A DNA stretch of 64,000 nt from Bog-473 sp963840435 (GTDB lineage: Bacteria > Actinomycetota > Acidimicrobiia > Acidimicrobiales > RAAP-2). The stretch is taken from the NCBI GenBank assembly GCA_963840435.1, contig CAWIYY010000012.1:124001-188000 (forward strand), read 5' to 3'. Below the pieces are notes generated by a model, which saw only the letters and a list, made by a program, of their open reading frames with translations, was not told the origin of the DNA and did no database searches. Position 1 is the first letter of the stretch. Every line of letters begins with the position of its first letter. The position numbers and the translations under genes are program-made. This document shows positions 1 through 7,802 of the stretch, piece by piece.

Positions 1-49
1 CGGAAGAGGCCACGACCCCGACGACGTGAAGGCAGCTGTCCCTCGGGGG

Positions 50-1327
50 TCAGGGCGCTGGAGCAATGTCGAGGTAGAGGTGTTGCAGGCCCCGGAGGAA
101 GAAGGTCGGGAGGTAGTCGTAGTGGCGCGCACCGGACGCGCCGTGATGCTCCTCTGAGATCCCGATGTCCGTCGTGCGGTCGAGGAACCGGTTGATCGTC
201 ACCCTGCCCTCGGCCCGGGCGAGTGGTGCACCGGCGCAGGTGTGGATCCCGTGGCCGAAGGCGATGTGCTGGCGGGCGTTCGGCCGTTCGATGTCGAAGG
301 CCGAGGGGTTCTCGAAGAATCGAGGGTCCCGGTTGCAGGCGCCCGGGACGAGCATGACCGTGCCGCCGGCAGGGATCTCCACCCCAGCGAGCGTGGTGCG
401 CACCCGGGCCATGCGGAACTGGGTGCGCAGCGGGCTCTCCAGGCGCAGGGTCTCCTCGATGAAGTTCGGTATGCGGTCCCGATCGGCCCGGACCTGCTCC
501 TGGAGATCGGGTCGTTCCCCGAGCATGCGGAGTGTGAAGGAGAGAAGCCGGACCGTCGTCTCCTGTCCGCCGGCGAAGAGGTTGGCCGCCAGGAGGGCGG
601 CATCCTTCACGCCGGGGACCGAGCCGTCCGGGAACGTCGCCGTGGCGAGGCCGCTGAGCACGTCGCTCCGGGGTTCACGGCGGCGGTCCTCGATGTACTC
701 GGAGAACTTTTCGTAGAGGAACTCGAGCGGCTTGTGGGAGATGTCCTGATGGGCTGTGGACAGTCGTTCTCGAAAAAGGGAATGGTCGGATTCGGGCACC
801 CCCTCGAGGTCCGCGATGACGGTGAGGGTGAAGGGCTCTGCGTAGGCGCCGACCATCTCGAAGGACCCCTGGTTGATGAAGCGATCGATGAGGCGGTCGG
901 CGAACTGCCACATGAAGTCCTCGTTCTCCTTGAGCCGCTTCGGTGTGATCAGGCGCATCAGGAGATGACGATGGGCCGTGTGGGTCGGAGGGTCGAACGA
1001 GGGGAGCTGGTCGCTGAACGGCAGCTCGTCTCGGCACTTCACGATGATGTCGCTGATGTCGTCACCCTCGAAGGGCGATGAGAATTTCACGAACCGGCCG
1101 CTCACGACATTGCACGACGAGTAGGTCCCAGAGGGCGAGTCGTTCGGTGGGAACGACGCCGGATCGCCGTAGATCGCCATGGCCTCTGCGTGTCCCGTGA
1201 TGATGTAGAGGCCGTAGTTCGGCTCCCGCCACACCGGAGATTGCTCGCGCACCCAGTCGAAGTACGGGTACGGATCGTCTTGAATCGAACGATCGGCGAA
1301 GAAGTTTGCGCTTTCGAACTCACTCAT
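50..1327 (-). CDS. Cytochrome P450
   Basis: Haem-thiolate monooxygenase of the soluble bacterial class, expected to hydroxylate a hydrophobic substrate using electrons from a ferredoxin and reductase; neither is encoded nearby. The P450 landmarks are in order: an I-helix GGQETT motif, the ExxR motif in EETLR, and a haem loop FGHGIHTCAG with the thiolate ligand near Cys364. Length (425 residues) is normal. I chose the ATG at 1327 over the in-frame TTG at 1333 because an AGAGG ribosome site lies 6 nt before it. It follows a KstD-like dehydrogenase on the same strand, which suggests oxidation of a cyclic or steroid-like compound. The substrate cannot be told from sequence. Confidence 0.93.
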   Translation of the reverse strand: MSEFESANFFADRSIQDDPYPYFDWVREQSPVWREPNYGLYIITGHAEAMAIYGDPASFPPNDSPSGTYSSCNVVSGRFVKFSSPFEGDDISDIIVKCRDELPFSDQLPSFDPPTHTAHRHLLMRLITPKRLKENEDFMWQFADRLIDRFINQGSFEMVGAYAEPFTLTVIADLEGVPESDHSLFRERLSTAHQDISHKPLEFLYEKFSEYIEDRRREPRSDVLSGLATATFPDGSVPGVKDAALLAANLFAGGQETTVRLLSFTLRMLGERPDLQEQVRADRDRIPNFIEETLRLESPLRTQFRMARVRTTLAGVEIPAGGTVMLVPGACNRDPRFFENPSAFDIERPNARQHIAFGHGIHTCAGAPLARAEGRVTINRFLDRTTDIGISEEHHGASGARHYDYLPTFFLRGLQHLYLDIAPAP

Positions 1328-1346
1328 GAGCAACCTCTGTCAGTTG

Positions 1347-1358
1347 ATTCGAACGAAT
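1347..1358. promoter_or_regulatory. Small inverted repeat before the P450 gene
   Basis: Perfect 5-bp inverted repeat ATTCG-AA-CGAAT, beginning 20 nt upstream of the P450 ATG. Its place in the leader would suit an operator. It is short enough to arise by chance, and no regulator can be assigned. Confidence 0.25.
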
Positions 1359-1400
1359 GCGATCTGCGCCTTGGGCCTCGAAGCCGACATCGACCGCGCA

Positions 1401-1430
1401 CGTCCGTGCGTCCGTGCGTCCGTGCGTCCG
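1401..1430. repeat. 8-bp tandem repeat, 3.75 copies
   Basis: The unit CGTCCGTG is repeated head to tail for 30 bases without error, in the gap between the KstD-like gene and the P450 gene. A unit of 8 is not a multiple of 3 and the repeat lies outside both genes. Copy-number change here would alter spacing upstream of the P450 rather than a protein. Confidence 0.9.
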
Positions 1431-1481
1431 ACCAGGGCGATATCGGTTCGACCGGATGGTGTCACGCTGACCTGAAACTGT

Positions 1482-3158
1482 CTACGAGGCCGCGAGCGAC
1501 TGACCCGTGGCATGACGGGCAGCGACGTATCCGAAGACCATGGTGTTGGCGATGCTGGCGCCGGGCCCGAGGTAGTGGCGGCCCATGACGGTGGCAGTGC
1601 CGTTGCCCGTGGCGTACAGACCCTCGATGGGTCGATCGTCCTGGTCGACCACCTGCGCGTGCTCATTGGTGACCAGGCCGCCGCAGGTGCCGATGTCGCT
1701 GGGTACGACCTGGACCGCGTAGAAGGGGGCCTCGTCGATGGGGCCGAGGCACGGGTGCACCCTGGGATTTGGGTCGCCCAGCGCTCGGTTGTAGCCCGAT
1801 TCGCCCCTCCCGTAGTCGGGATCGATGCCTCGGGCGGCGTTCTCGTTGAACCGCTCAACGGTCTCGGACAGTCCGCTGGGGTCGATGCTGCACAGTGTGG
1901 CGAGGTCGCCGAGCGTCCAGGCCTGCTTGAGCCTTCCGCTTTCGAAGAGCTCATTGGGGAACCGACCCGGCCTCGACCTTTGGTGGGCATAGCGCTTCCG
2001 GTAGCGGTCGTCGAAAATCAGCCAGCACGGCACCGCTCGGCTCGTCCTGTTGCGGGCGTACATTTCCTTGCCCACTTCCATGTACGAATTCGACTCGTTC
2101 ACAAAACGCTTTCCGTCCGCATCGACGTAGATCGTCCGCGGGCGCTGACGGGCCTGGTCGAGGGTGGACTGGCCGAAGCGGCCCGTGCGTGGCGAGGGCA
2201 GCCACCAGGCCTCGTCCATCAGGTCGGTCTTGGCGCCGATTCGCATGGCGGCCATGAGTGCTTCGCCCGTATCGCCCGGATTGGCGATCGACCACTTGGC
2301 GTCGTTGGGTTGGTCCCCGCCGTACTCCCGGCGCATCCCGGCGTTGTGGGCGAAACCGCCGGAGGCCAGCAGCACGCCCTGGCGAGCCCGGATCAGCACG
2401 GGCGACCCGTCCCTCACGGTGCGGACCCCTACGACGCGACCCTCCTCGACGATCAACTCCTCCACCGGGGCATCGGTCCGGACCGGGACCCCACGAGCGA
2501 GCGCGACCTGAAGCATCTGGCCGATCAGCGAAGCGCCATTCGTGAGCAACGCCTGGCGGCGCAGTCGGGCGAGAGAGGTCCGGGCCACCACGCGAGCGGA
2601 GACCGTGAACGCGCCAACGCTGCGGTTGTAGTTCGAGAGAGCGCGCGCCTCGTTTGTCATCACCGCCAGACCCAGGCTCTGGGCGAGCCCCGGCTGTAGC
2701 TTCTCCAACCACTCCCCGAGTGCGTGCCCGTCGAACGGGATGGGCTCAATACCGCGTCCGAGGTCGTGACCACCCTTCGCGCTCGAGTAGTAGTCGCTGT
2801 AGCCACGGCAGTAGACGAAGCGCACCCCGCAGCCCTGCAGGAATGAAACCATCTCCGGCCCCGCCGTCAGAAAGGCGTGACGACGCTCGAACGACGAGGC
2901 GGGCCCGACGTCGCCCACGACGGCCTCGAAATGGAGCATGGCGTCCTCGTAGGAGTCGGGCACACCGATGGACTGCATCACAGGATTGTTCGGGACCCAG
3001 ACGATGCCGCCGGACATGGCGGTCGATCCGCCGATCAGACCCTGCTTCTCGAGTACCAGCGTGCTCGCACCGTGCGCGGACGCAGCGAGCGCCCCCACCA
3101 TGCCGCCACCGCCGGATCCGACGATCACGACGTCGACGGCGGAGTCCCATGTCGTCAT
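1482..3158 (-). CDS. FAD-dependent dehydrogenase, 3-ketosteroid-1-dehydrogenase-like
   Basis: Flavoprotein of the FAD_binding_2 / KstD-like family (558 residues), which removes hydrogens from ring C-C bonds or reduces enoate-type bonds. The N-terminus is an ADP-binding fold, VVIVGSGGGGMVGALAAS, followed by the family's GGSTAMSGG stretch. The C-terminus has the FAD-contacting GLYATGNGTATVMG and YLGPGASIAN segments. The reading frame continues upstream to 3347, but I start at the ATG at 3158: a GAGAGG site lies just before it and the Rossmann strand begins directly after. The gene is divergent from the amidohydrolase operon and upstream of the P450 on the same strand. Steroid specificity is inferred from family resemblance and not shown. 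Confidence 0.85.
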   Translation of the reverse strand: MTTWDSAVDVVIVGSGGGGMVGALAASAHGASTLVLEKQGLIGGSTAMSGGIVWVPNNPVMQSIGVPDSYEDAMLHFEAVVGDVGPASSFERRHAFLTAGPEMVSFLQGCGVRFVYCRGYSDYYSSAKGGHDLGRGIEPIPFDGHALGEWLEKLQPGLAQSLGLAVMTNEARALSNYNRSVGAFTVSARVVARTSLARLRRQALLTNGASLIGQMLQVALARGVPVRTDAPVEELIVEEGRVVGVRTVRDGSPVLIRARQGVLLASGGFAHNAGMRREYGGDQPNDAKWSIANPGDTGEALMAAMRIGAKTDLMDEAWWLPSPRTGRFGQSTLDQARQRPRTIYVDADGKRFVNESNSYMEVGKEMYARNRTSRAVPCWLIFDDRYRKRYAHQRSRPGRFPNELFESGRLKQAWTLGDLATLCSIDPSGLSETVERFNENAARGIDPDYGRGESGYNRALGDPNPRVHPCLGPIDEAPFYAVQVVPSDIGTCGGLVTNEHAQVVDQDDRPIEGLYATGNGTATVMGRHYLGPGASIANTMVFGYVAARHATGQSLAAS

Positions 3159-3218
3159 GTCACGACCTCTCTGACCTCCCCGAACTCCTTCAGCGTCGGA
3201 GGAAGCTAGCAGGATCCG

Positions 3219-3248
3219 TTGACGATTGCTACGGAGCCGAAGTAATCT
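3219..3248 (+). promoter_or_regulatory. Possible promoter for the amidohydrolase operon
   Basis: TTGACG at 3219-3224 resembles a -35 box. It is followed by AGTAAT (16-nt spacing) or TAATCT (18-nt spacing) as candidate -10 boxes, about 35 nt before the ATG at 3282. It lies in the divergent gap between the KstD-like gene and the operon. The matches are moderate, so this is a weak call. Confidence 0.35.
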
Positions 3249-3281
3249 GCTGGCAGCCGTCGACGAGGGAAGCGGGGGGAA

Positions 3282-4454
3282 ATGACCAGCAATGTCAGGA
3301 CGCTGCGCTACCCAGCGGAAGGCCTGGGGGCCCCGAAGAACCGCCACCCCGGCCCCGTGGTCGATGTCGGGCTGCCCGTTGGAACCGAGATTTTTTCAGC
3401 CGACGACCACATCTCGTTGGCCGAGGACATTTTCTACGAGCGCTTTCCAGACAGCATGAAGGAACGTGCCCCGCGCGTCATGAACGTTGACGGGGGATGG
3501 GTTCTCGGGGTCGACGGGAAATCAATTCTCGTGCCGGAGTTCATCGAGGTCCTCACCCAATACGACCCCGTCTCGGGATCACATACGGGGGACGTCGATG
3601 CCCGACTGGCCGCACTGGACTCGGAGGGCGTCTCCCGGGAGCTGGCGTTCCCCAACTCCGTCCTTGCCCTGTTCGGGTGGCCCGATCGGGAGGTCCGCGA
3701 ACTCTGTTTCCGGATCTACAACGAGCACATCGCGGAGGTGCAGGAGCAATCGAACAATCGCATCTTCGGGGTCGGTCTCATCAACTGGTGGGACGAGGAT
3801 GGAGCCCGGCGCACCCTGGCCGAGCTCAAAGCTCTCGGCCTGAAGACATTCCTCATGCCCCTGGCTCCCGGAAAGGACGTGGAGAAGCGCCCGATCGACT
3901 ACGCCAGTCGTGCCATGGACGGCGTGTGGGACGCGATCGAAGAGGCGGGACTCCCGGTCTCACACCACATCGGGGAGAACCCGCCCGCCACACCGAACGA
4001 GTTCAACGCCGTCAGCATCGGCATGTTCCAGTCGGTTGCGCCCTTCCGCGACGCTTTCGCCAAGTACATCTTCGGCGGGATCCTGGACCGGCATCCCGGA
4101 CTGCGCATCGGCTGGTTCGAAGGCGGCATCAATTGGGTGCCCTCGGCCTTGCAGGATGCGGAGCACATCGCTGCGTCGTTCCAGCACCTCTCCAACCTCA
4201 AGATCAAGCACGAGCCCACGTACTACTGGGACAACCACATGTGCGCGTCATTCATGGTGGACCGCCTCGGACTGGCCCTCTTGGCCCGCATCGGCGTGGA
4301 CCGGGTGATGTGGTCCACCGATTTCCCGCACAACGAAAGCACCTACGGCTACAGCGGCCAGTCGCTCGCGGAGGTGGTGGACGCAGTGGGTCCCGAGGCG
4401 GCCGTCGCCATCGTCAGCGGCAACATCATGCGCTATCTGGGAGTGGACGCCTGA
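3282..4454 (+). CDS. Amidohydrolase-family protein (ACMSD/LigW-like)
   Basis: Metal-dependent TIM-barrel hydrolase or decarboxylase of the amidohydrolase_2 family (390 residues). Likely metal or active-site elements are ADDH near residue 38, SHHIGE in the middle and WSTDFPHNEST near the C-terminus. The last resembles the conserved Asp motif of this family. A GGGGGGA ribosome site precedes the ATG. It is the first gene of a tight plus-strand operon; its TGA overlaps the next ATG by one base (TGATG). Members act on C-N or C-C bonds of cyclic acids and amides. Which bond is cut here is unknown. A second, diverged relative lies at 32550. Confidence 0.85.
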   Translation: MTSNVRTLRYPAEGLGAPKNRHPGPVVDVGLPVGTEIFSADDHISLAEDIFYERFPDSMKERAPRVMNVDGGWVLGVDGKSILVPEFIEVLTQYDPVSGSHTGDVDARLAALDSEGVSRELAFPNSVLALFGWPDREVRELCFRIYNEHIAEVQEQSNNRIFGVGLINWWDEDGARRTLAELKALGLKTFLMPLAPGKDVEKRPIDYASRAMDGVWDAIEEAGLPVSHHIGENPPATPNEFNAVSIGMFQSVAPFRDAFAKYIFGGILDRHPGLRIGWFEGGINWVPSALQDAEHIAASFQHLSNLKIKHEPTYYWDNHMCASFMVDRLGLALLARIGVDRVMWSTDFPHNESTYGYSGQSLAEVVDAVGPEAAVAIVSGNIMRYLGVDA

Positions 4455-5684
4455 TGCCGGCCGGATTGATGGTGGCGACACCGCCCACGCTGATCCCGCC
4501 GAAGCCGGACCTCGCCCGCATGCGCCGTGACCGGATGGGACGCATCCATGGCGCCATGCGCGAGCAGGGCCTCGACGCGCTCGTGCTGCTGGGAAATACG
4601 AACGTGGTGTACGCCACCGGCGCCATTTGGCCATTGGCCGACTCTGGTCGGGCGAACTTCGAGCAACCCGTTGCGGTGGTCCTGGCTGACGACGAGTGGC
4701 CGCATCTGTTCTCTCCGATACGGCAGGACGATCGGCTGGCCACGGACCTGCCGAGCGATCACCTCCACGGTCCCCTCTACCTCGACTTCGACGAAGGAGT
4801 GCAACGCTTCGCCTCGGAGCTCGAGGCGCTGGTGCCGGCCAACGCCGTCATCGCCATGGACGAATGGACCAACGCCCTCTGCCGCGAGCAGGCGATCCTC
4901 TTCGCCAAGGGCGCTCCCGCCGATGCTGGGCGCGTCATCAGCCAGGCCAAGGCAACAAAGACGCCCGATGAGCTGTCCTGCATGCGCGAGGCGCTCCGGA
5001 TCACCGAATGGGCCATCGCAGGCGTGCAGGCCAGCATCAAACCGGGTGTCCGTCAGACCGAACTCACGGCGACGTTCCTGCGGATGATCTTCGAGGCGGG
5101 CGCAGACGCCAACATTCTCGACCCGATCTGGCAGGTGATGCCCGAGCGGATGGCCGATGGGCCGTGGACCACGACGGGCGATCTGGCCTGCCCACTTCTC
5201 TCGACCGAGCGCGAGCTGGTCGAGGGCGACGTGCTCTGGGTCGACACCGGCATCAGCTACGGCGGCTTCCATTCTGACTTCGGGCGAACCTGGGTCGTCG
5301 GACGCGAGCCGGACGCGCGCCAACGCGCTGCAATTCGAGCGGTGGCTGGCCATCAGGGACGCCGTGCTCGCCGTCACCCGCGCCGGGGCGACCGCTGCCG
5401 ATCTCACGGCGACGGCGATACAGGCCGCCGGAGGCATCAAGCCCTGGATGCCGCACTTTTACCTCGGGCACGGCCTGGGCATCGACAGCGCCGAGATGCC
5501 TTATGTCGGGAGCGACATCGGGGAGGCCTTCGACGCGTCCTTGGTCCTCGCCGCAGGCATGGTCCTGGTGATCGAGCCCATCGTCTGGGATGACGGCGCC
5601 GCCGGATACCGCTCAGAGGAGGTGCTGCTCATCACGGAGGACGGATGGGAGCCTATGACCGACTATCCCTACGATCCTTTCTGA
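4454..5684 (+). pseudogene. M24 metallopeptidase (prolidase/creatinase fold), one frameshift
   Basis: Two-domain M24 'pita-bread' protein, 410 codons if the frame is repaired. The N-terminal part runs in frame from the ATG at 4454 to about 5330, then homology continues in the +1 frame (WLAIRDAVLAV...) to the TGA at 5684. After joining, all five metal ligands appear: Asp264 and Asp275 (VDTGISYGGFHSD), the His of LGHGLG, the Glu of VIEP and the Glu of SEEVLLIT. A single extra base within 5311-5335 would explain the break. It could be a sequencing error or a young pseudogene. Conserved residues on both sides argue the gene was recently functional. The product would hydrolyse an X-Pro-like or other C-N bond. 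Confidence 0.8.
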
Positions 5685-5691
5685 GCATCGA

Positions 5692-6825
5692 GTGACCACA
5701 ACCGAAGTGCTTCCCGATGACATCGCCCTTCGCCGGGCCCGTCGCGACCGCGTGTTGGCCGAGATGGAAGCGGAAGGCATCGATCTTCTCGTCCTCGGGC
5801 GTGAGGGGAACGCTCGCTATGTCTCCGGAGCGCCGCGGCTGTGGACGGCGGGATCCCGCGCCTTCGGGCCCGGGTGCGTCCTCGAGCGGAGCACTGGGTC
5901 GGTCTACCTGTTGAGCACGTGGGACGAAGGCATTCCCGACGAGATCCCGCACGAGAATCTGTACGGGATCTCGTTCAACGCCGGCACCTTTGTCAAGGCA
6001 CTCCGCAGAATCGGGAGCGCGGCGATCGCGCGGAAGGTCGCCACCGACAGTCTCACTGGCTCTTCGGCAAACCTGCTCCCGAAGGCCTTTCCGGCGGCGG
6101 AGTTCGTCGACGGGGAACCGATGCTGCGACGAGTCCGCCGGGTCAAGGCACCTGAGGAGGTGGAGGCGATTCGCTCGTCGGTGCACATTGCGGAGCGTGC
6201 GTTGCACCAAGCGGAGGCCGCCCTCACGGCGGGCATCACCGAACGGCAACTCACGGGTGTGTTCATGCAAGCCATGGCCGCGGCGGGCGTCACGACTCCA
6301 TCGACCCAGGACGTTGCGTGGACCACCTCACCTCACTACCCATGGCATCGGGCCAGCCGGGACGTCCCCGTGGTGCAGGGGGATCTCGTGGCCTTCGATG
6401 CGGGGGTGATCGTCGGTGGCTACGCCGGCGAGCTCGGCCGGACCCACATGGTCGGAGATGGGAACGGCGTCGACCTCGAGCTCCTCGAGCGGTGGAGCGC
6501 ACTGCGGGAACGACTCCTCGCGGCATGTCGTCCCGGCTTGCCTCTCTCGGACCTGCTGGCCGCCTACGACGCGGGTGCGCTCGCCGCGCCCCCCATGCCG
6601 GTGGCGCGAGGGCTGGGACTTGGTTACGACCTTCCCCTGGTGACGCAAGCCCTGCCCGGCGAGGCGGCCGAGCAGCAGGTCGAGGCCGGCATGGTGCTGG
6701 TCTTGACCGCCTATGTCTGGAAGCAAGGCGTGGGTGCGCTCTACGGCGCAGAACCGGTGGTCGTGACCGCCGCCGGGCCCGAAACGCTGACTTCAACTTC
6801 GCTGCGCACCGGAAGGAGCTCCTGA
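5692..6825 (+). CDS. M24-fold protein lacking metal ligands (creatinase-like or pseudoenzyme)
   Basis: Second pita-bread protein (377 residues, GTG start 7 nt after the first M24 gene). The fold signature DAGVIVGGYAGELGRT is clear, but only the first metal Asp (Asp236) survives. The other ligands are replaced by Glu247, Arg306 (in VARGLGLG, where GHGxG is usual), Thr339 and Ala353. Known creatinases have this fold and work without metal, so it may be a metal-free C-N hydrolase. Equally, it may be a regulatory partner of the upstream M24 protein. Its stop lies one base before the crotonase GTG, so the genes are almost certainly co-transcribed. Confidence 0.85.
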   Translation: MTTTEVLPDDIALRRARRDRVLAEMEAEGIDLLVLGREGNARYVSGAPRLWTAGSRAFGPGCVLERSTGSVYLLSTWDEGIPDEIPHENLYGISFNAGTFVKALRRIGSAAIARKVATDSLTGSSANLLPKAFPAAEFVDGEPMLRRVRRVKAPEEVEAIRSSVHIAERALHQAEAALTAGITERQLTGVFMQAMAAAGVTTPSTQDVAWTTSPHYPWHRASRDVPVVQGDLVAFDAGVIVGGYAGELGRTHMVGDGNGVDLELLERWSALRERLLAACRPGLPLSDLLAAYDAGALAAPPMPVARGLGLGYDLPLVTQALPGEAAEQQVEAGMVLVLTAYVWKQGVGALYGAEPVVVTAAGPETLTSTSLRTGRSS

Positions 6826-6826
6826 C

Positions 6827-7801
6827 GTGACCGACGACGCCGACGTTCCATCAGCAGAGGAGATCATCCTCTACGAGAAGGACCCGAGCACACGGATCGC
6901 GACGATCACCCTGAATCGTCCCGATCAGCTCAACATCCCGACTATCGCCGCTCGCCGGCGCTATGCCGACCTGTTGTTCAAGGCCAGCCTGGACGACGAT
7001 GTCAAGGTCCTCGTGGTTCGCGGTGTTGGTGACCATCTCGGGACGGGCGCGGACCTGGACGAGGTGATGGCCAAGCAGGCCGACGGCACCGTGCTGTACG
7101 ACGAGTTCGGTTTGGACGAGGACGACGACGTCACGCTGCCGCCCGGCCGGTCCTATCGCGCCGGCGCGTCGCTCCTGCATTGGTACGGCAACACGAGGTC
7201 CGGCTGCCGCACGCTCCAAGACTTTAAAAAGATCAGCATCCTCGAGGTCAAGGGTTATTGCTATGGCTGGCACTTCTATCAGGCGGCCGATGCCGACATC
7301 GTCATCTCGTCCGATGACGCGCTCTTCGGTCATCCGGCTTTCCGCTATGTGGGCTATGCGCCCCGGATGTGGCAATGGGCGATGATGATGGGGATGCGCA
7401 AGTTCCAGGAAATGGTGTTCACTGGCCGGCCCTTCACGGCCGACCAGATGTACGACTGCAACTTCGTCAACAGTGTCGTGCCCCGCGAGGATCTCGAGGC
7501 CGAGGTGGACAAGTACGCCCGAGCCTGTGCACGCACGCGGCCGACCGACACGGTTTTCATGCAGAAGGTGTTCTTCGAAGTCATGAAGCAGCACCAAGGC
7601 GAATACATGGGCAGCATGCTCAGTGCGTGGCTGGAGTCGATGGGCGGACAGCTTCGCAGCGACGACGACGGCAAGCGCGCCACCCTCAGCCAGGAGACCA
7701 TGGACGCCGGACTGAACCTGGCGGTGAAGGACAACGACAGCGCGTACCCACCTGAGTGGCGGCTCAGCCGATCGGGCCGCCGTCAACCCAAATCCGACTG
7801 A
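6827..7801 (+). CDS. Crotonase-superfamily protein without the two catalytic glutamates
   Basis: Enoyl-CoA hydratase/isomerase fold (324 residues, GTG start). The oxyanion-hole regions are visible (GVGDHLGTGADLDE, VKGYCYGWHFYQAADADI, FGHPAFRYVG). At the positions matching the two catalytic Glu of classical hydratases it has Tyr151 and Ala171, exactly 20 residues apart as expected. Simple water addition to enoyl-CoA is therefore unlikely; the superfamily also holds thioesterases, decarboxylases and C-C hydrolases. It is longer than usual (about 260), mainly through a 35-residue insert rich in Asp near residues 85-120. It sits between the M24 pair and the CoA-transferase, one base from each. 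Confidence 0.88.
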   Translation: MTDDADVPSAEEIILYEKDPSTRIATITLNRPDQLNIPTIAARRRYADLLFKASLDDDVKVLVVRGVGDHLGTGADLDEVMAKQADGTVLYDEFGLDEDDDVTLPPGRSYRAGASLLHWYGNTRSGCRTLQDFKKISILEVKGYCYGWHFYQAADADIVISSDDALFGHPAFRYVGYAPRMWQWAMMMGMRKFQEMVFTGRPFTADQMYDCNFVNSVVPREDLEAEVDKYARACARTRPTDTVFMQKVFFEVMKQHQGEYMGSMLSAWLESMGGQLRSDDDGKRATLSQETMDAGLNLAVKDNDSAYPPEWRLSRSGRRQPKSD

Positions 7802-7802
7802 G

